Source: Antedon mediterranea (lineage: Eukaryota > Echinodermata > Crinoidea > Comatulida > Antedonidae). Taken from it: DNA of 62,000 bases. The notes below the pieces were generated by a model. It was not told where the DNA came from. It saw only the letters and a program-made list of their open reading frames with translations, and did not search any database. Position numbers and translations under genes: made by a program. This document shows, in pieces, positions 60,016 through 62,000 of the stretch (position 1 is the first letter of the stretch; every line of letters begins with the position of its first letter). Where the stretch lies: assembly GCF_964355755.1 (NCBI RefSeq), contig NC_092678.1, positions 21,804,365-21,866,364 on the forward strand, given 5' to 3'.

Positions 60016-60323
60016 TGTTGATATAAAGTTTGCGGTACACCACGTATATTAGTTCTGAAAACAACTGTTGAGTTTCTTGACGTTTCGATCAATATGCTTT
60101 GATCGTCCTCAGGAGTGAGCATCCAATATATGGAATATAAGTGGAAAGGGTGGGACTGGTGTGAAAGCCAGAAACAATGGCAAGTTCACACAGTGGAGGG
60201 ATTGAAACTAGCTAATAGCAGAGCTATTTCATGAACAACAGTGAATGGAAACTTGCTAATGAAGAGCATTGTTTCCGATAGGTCTGAAAATATACGTGGT
60301 GTACCGCAAACTTTATATCAACA
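60016..60323. mobile_element. MITE family 4, 308 bp with 33-bp inverted ends
   Basis: tgttgatataaagtttgcgg + tacaccacgtata at left, its near-perfect reverse complement at 60291-60323. Interior includes gacgtttcgatcaatatgct. No flanking duplication found. Confidence 0.8.
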
Positions 60324-60951
60324 TTATAATTATAATAATAGATATTTTCATGTTTTACTATGCTATGTTATTTTTGTAATAACTTGAGTGCACTTGGGTC
60401 TATTTCTGCTACAAATAAACGATATAAATATAATTTTCAGACCGACCATATTTCTGCTAAATGTTTTCAACCGGTGCTTTCATGCTGCCATTAACCGGTT
60501 ATTGACAATTTGTCCTGTTTCTGTTGCAAAGGATATATTTTTCCTTCAGTAATTATATAATAAAGTAAATGCACTCTAAATTCTAATCAGTTTTTAAGAT
60601 TAATAATTCATATGACGAATTGATTTCCTTTCTGCAGACTTCCATAAAAAATGTCCTGAATTTTGAATCCAATTTTGAATAAAGATCAATGCTAATCATT
60701 TTAATAACTCAGAAAATGAACCTATTGAAGGGATAACCTAGATTATATAATGACAGACAAGTGAAGATTATTACTAATGGCGTGGAGTAGTAAACAAACA
60801 TTCTAAGCCAATATGCATGCAAAAACTTTATTACAATCAATAACTCAACTCTACCAAATGTCACTGTGAAGATATTTATTATATATAATGAATCTTATTC
60901 ATTTCAAAGTCTCAAGCCATCTTTCATATTATAAATATTAACAACTATATT

Positions 60952-61103
60952 TTAATCTCTGTCTACACTCTATCAAACTAGTGTGATATGCCCAAACATG
61001 ATAGTGATATGCACAAATATGGTACTGATATGACATCACCATATCCATATATGGGCACATCACATTTTTGTCACATAAGGTTTGATAGTGTAGACAGAGC
61101 TTT
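60952..61103. mobile_element. MITE family 1 copy
   Basis: ttaatctctgtctacactc to tttgatagtgtagacagagc; TTAA on the left. Confidence 0.75.
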
Positions 61104-61399
61104 CAGATTCTTTGATTTTGGAAATTTAAAATTTTTTCTCATGTGTATGGTAATATTTTTGTATGCTATGTAAAATTAATGATGATGAGTGTACGAGGTA
61201 TTAATAATAAACTTTAGACTGGCTAAAATATTATATCTACTGTAGGCTCGCCACTCAGCTCAAATATTTTTTATCTATGCATGTGGTAGAACTTGGGGGT
61301 ACAGTAGGAGAATTGAAGGTGGGAGTTTGTTCTTTTGGAAAAATATTATTTATACTTTTTAGGGAGAATGTTTCCCATGTTTGTTCTCAATACGTTTTA

Positions 61400-61404
<5 letters not shown>

Positions 61405-61430
<26 letters not shown>
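61405..61430. repeat. Poly(A) run
   Basis: About 25 A residues. It could be the tail of a plus-strand retrocopy, but no source sequence is recognised upstream. Confidence 0.7.
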
Positions 61431-61477
61431 GGTGACTCAATCTTCAAAGCAATTATTCAGTTTCACCATTAACAATT

Positions 61478-61655
61478 CTAATCTCTGTCTACACTATCAA
61501 ACTTTATGTGATGTGCCCATATGGACATGATGATGTCATATCACTACAATATTTGCGCATATCAATTGAACCCCATATTTTGGCATATTACTACCATATT
61601 TGGGCATATCACTACCAAATTTGGGCAAATCGCACCTAGTTTGTAGTGATAGAGT
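61478..61655. mobile_element. MITE family 1, degraded right end
   Basis: ctaatctctgtctacactat on the left, with an extended core of catatttgggcatatcac-type repeats. The right end is only faintly recognisable. Confidence 0.65.
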
Positions 61656-61832
61656 TTTACACTGGTACCTATAGACAGTCATATGATATTACAAACACAT
61701 TTTCCTGAAATAAATAATATTTAAAGTTTGTTTCAATTTAGAAGTTTATGGGGCAGTTATTGTGATAAACAATGTGTAGGTAGGATTAATGAAAAATTGT
61801 TTATTAATAATTGAATAAACAGGTTAAAGCCA

Positions 61833-61866
61833 AGTTACTGCAGTATCTGCAGTAGGGTAGTTTGAC
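61833..61866. mobile_element. MITE family 3 fragment
   Basis: gttactgcagtatctgcagt only, near the right edge. Confidence 0.45.
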
Positions 61867-62000
61867 ATGGTCCCTAAACACAGTACAATATTTTGAGTTA
61901 AAATGATATCAAGTTGAGATGTAGTTTGGTTTTATAGCCGTCTTGAATATGAATTAGCTCTACTGTCGTAATATATTTGAAATCGTCATTAGAGATTTCT

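Larger units (their letters stand above)
58689..62000 (-). other. Upstream ITPR intron sequence, no exon found
   Basis: Searched on the minus strand for the missing N-terminal exon(s); none seen. Holds MITEs of families 1, 3, 4 and 6 and a poly(A) run. Most likely one long first or second intron. Confidence 0.55.

Overview
The window is animal nuclear DNA: AT-rich, made mostly of introns and small transposons, with classical GT-AG splice sites. It holds one recognisable protein-coding gene, an inositol 1,4,5-trisphosphate receptor (IP3R, ITPR), on the minus strand. The single IP3R-type gene, the sequence divergence and the dense miniature transposon families suggest a marine invertebrate, perhaps an echinoderm or another invertebrate deuterostome. 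That placement is a guess from style, not from a search.

I reconstructed 56 coding exons by hand from 58688 down to a stop codon at 7069-7071. Reading phase is continuous through all of them. They encode 2708 residues, called 'fragment numbering' below. The known mammalian ITPR1 ligand contacts imply that about 93 N-terminal residues are missing, so the first coding exon(s) and promoter lie upstream of the window, beyond 62000. Layout along the protein: beta-trefoil and IP3-binding core (58.7-51.2 kb), helical ARM/coupling regions (50.7-19.7 kb), six-helix channel with pore (17.8-7.9 kb), then a Cys/His zinc-finger-like linker and a C-terminal coiled coil (8.1-7.1 kb). Three small in-frame exons sit where vertebrate ITPR1 has its regulated SIII (27 bp here) and SII (60 and 54 bp here) cassettes. 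No SI cassette is seen.

Everything else is repeat or intron. 1-1390 is a tandem satellite with a higher-order repeat. 2656-4227 is a non-autonomous hAT element with an intact 8-bp target duplication. 29357-32704 is a three-level nested transposon: an outer inverted-repeat element with a 10-bp target duplication, a second inverted-repeat element, and a Helitron2/Helentron-like core. 33.99-35.17 kb is a truncated LINE reverse transcriptase. At least six MITE families are scattered through the introns. 36280-36870 is a tandem array that copied the 3' part of a coding exon together with its splice donor. 1-7068 (apart from the 3'UTR) and 58689-62000 contain no gene I can support.
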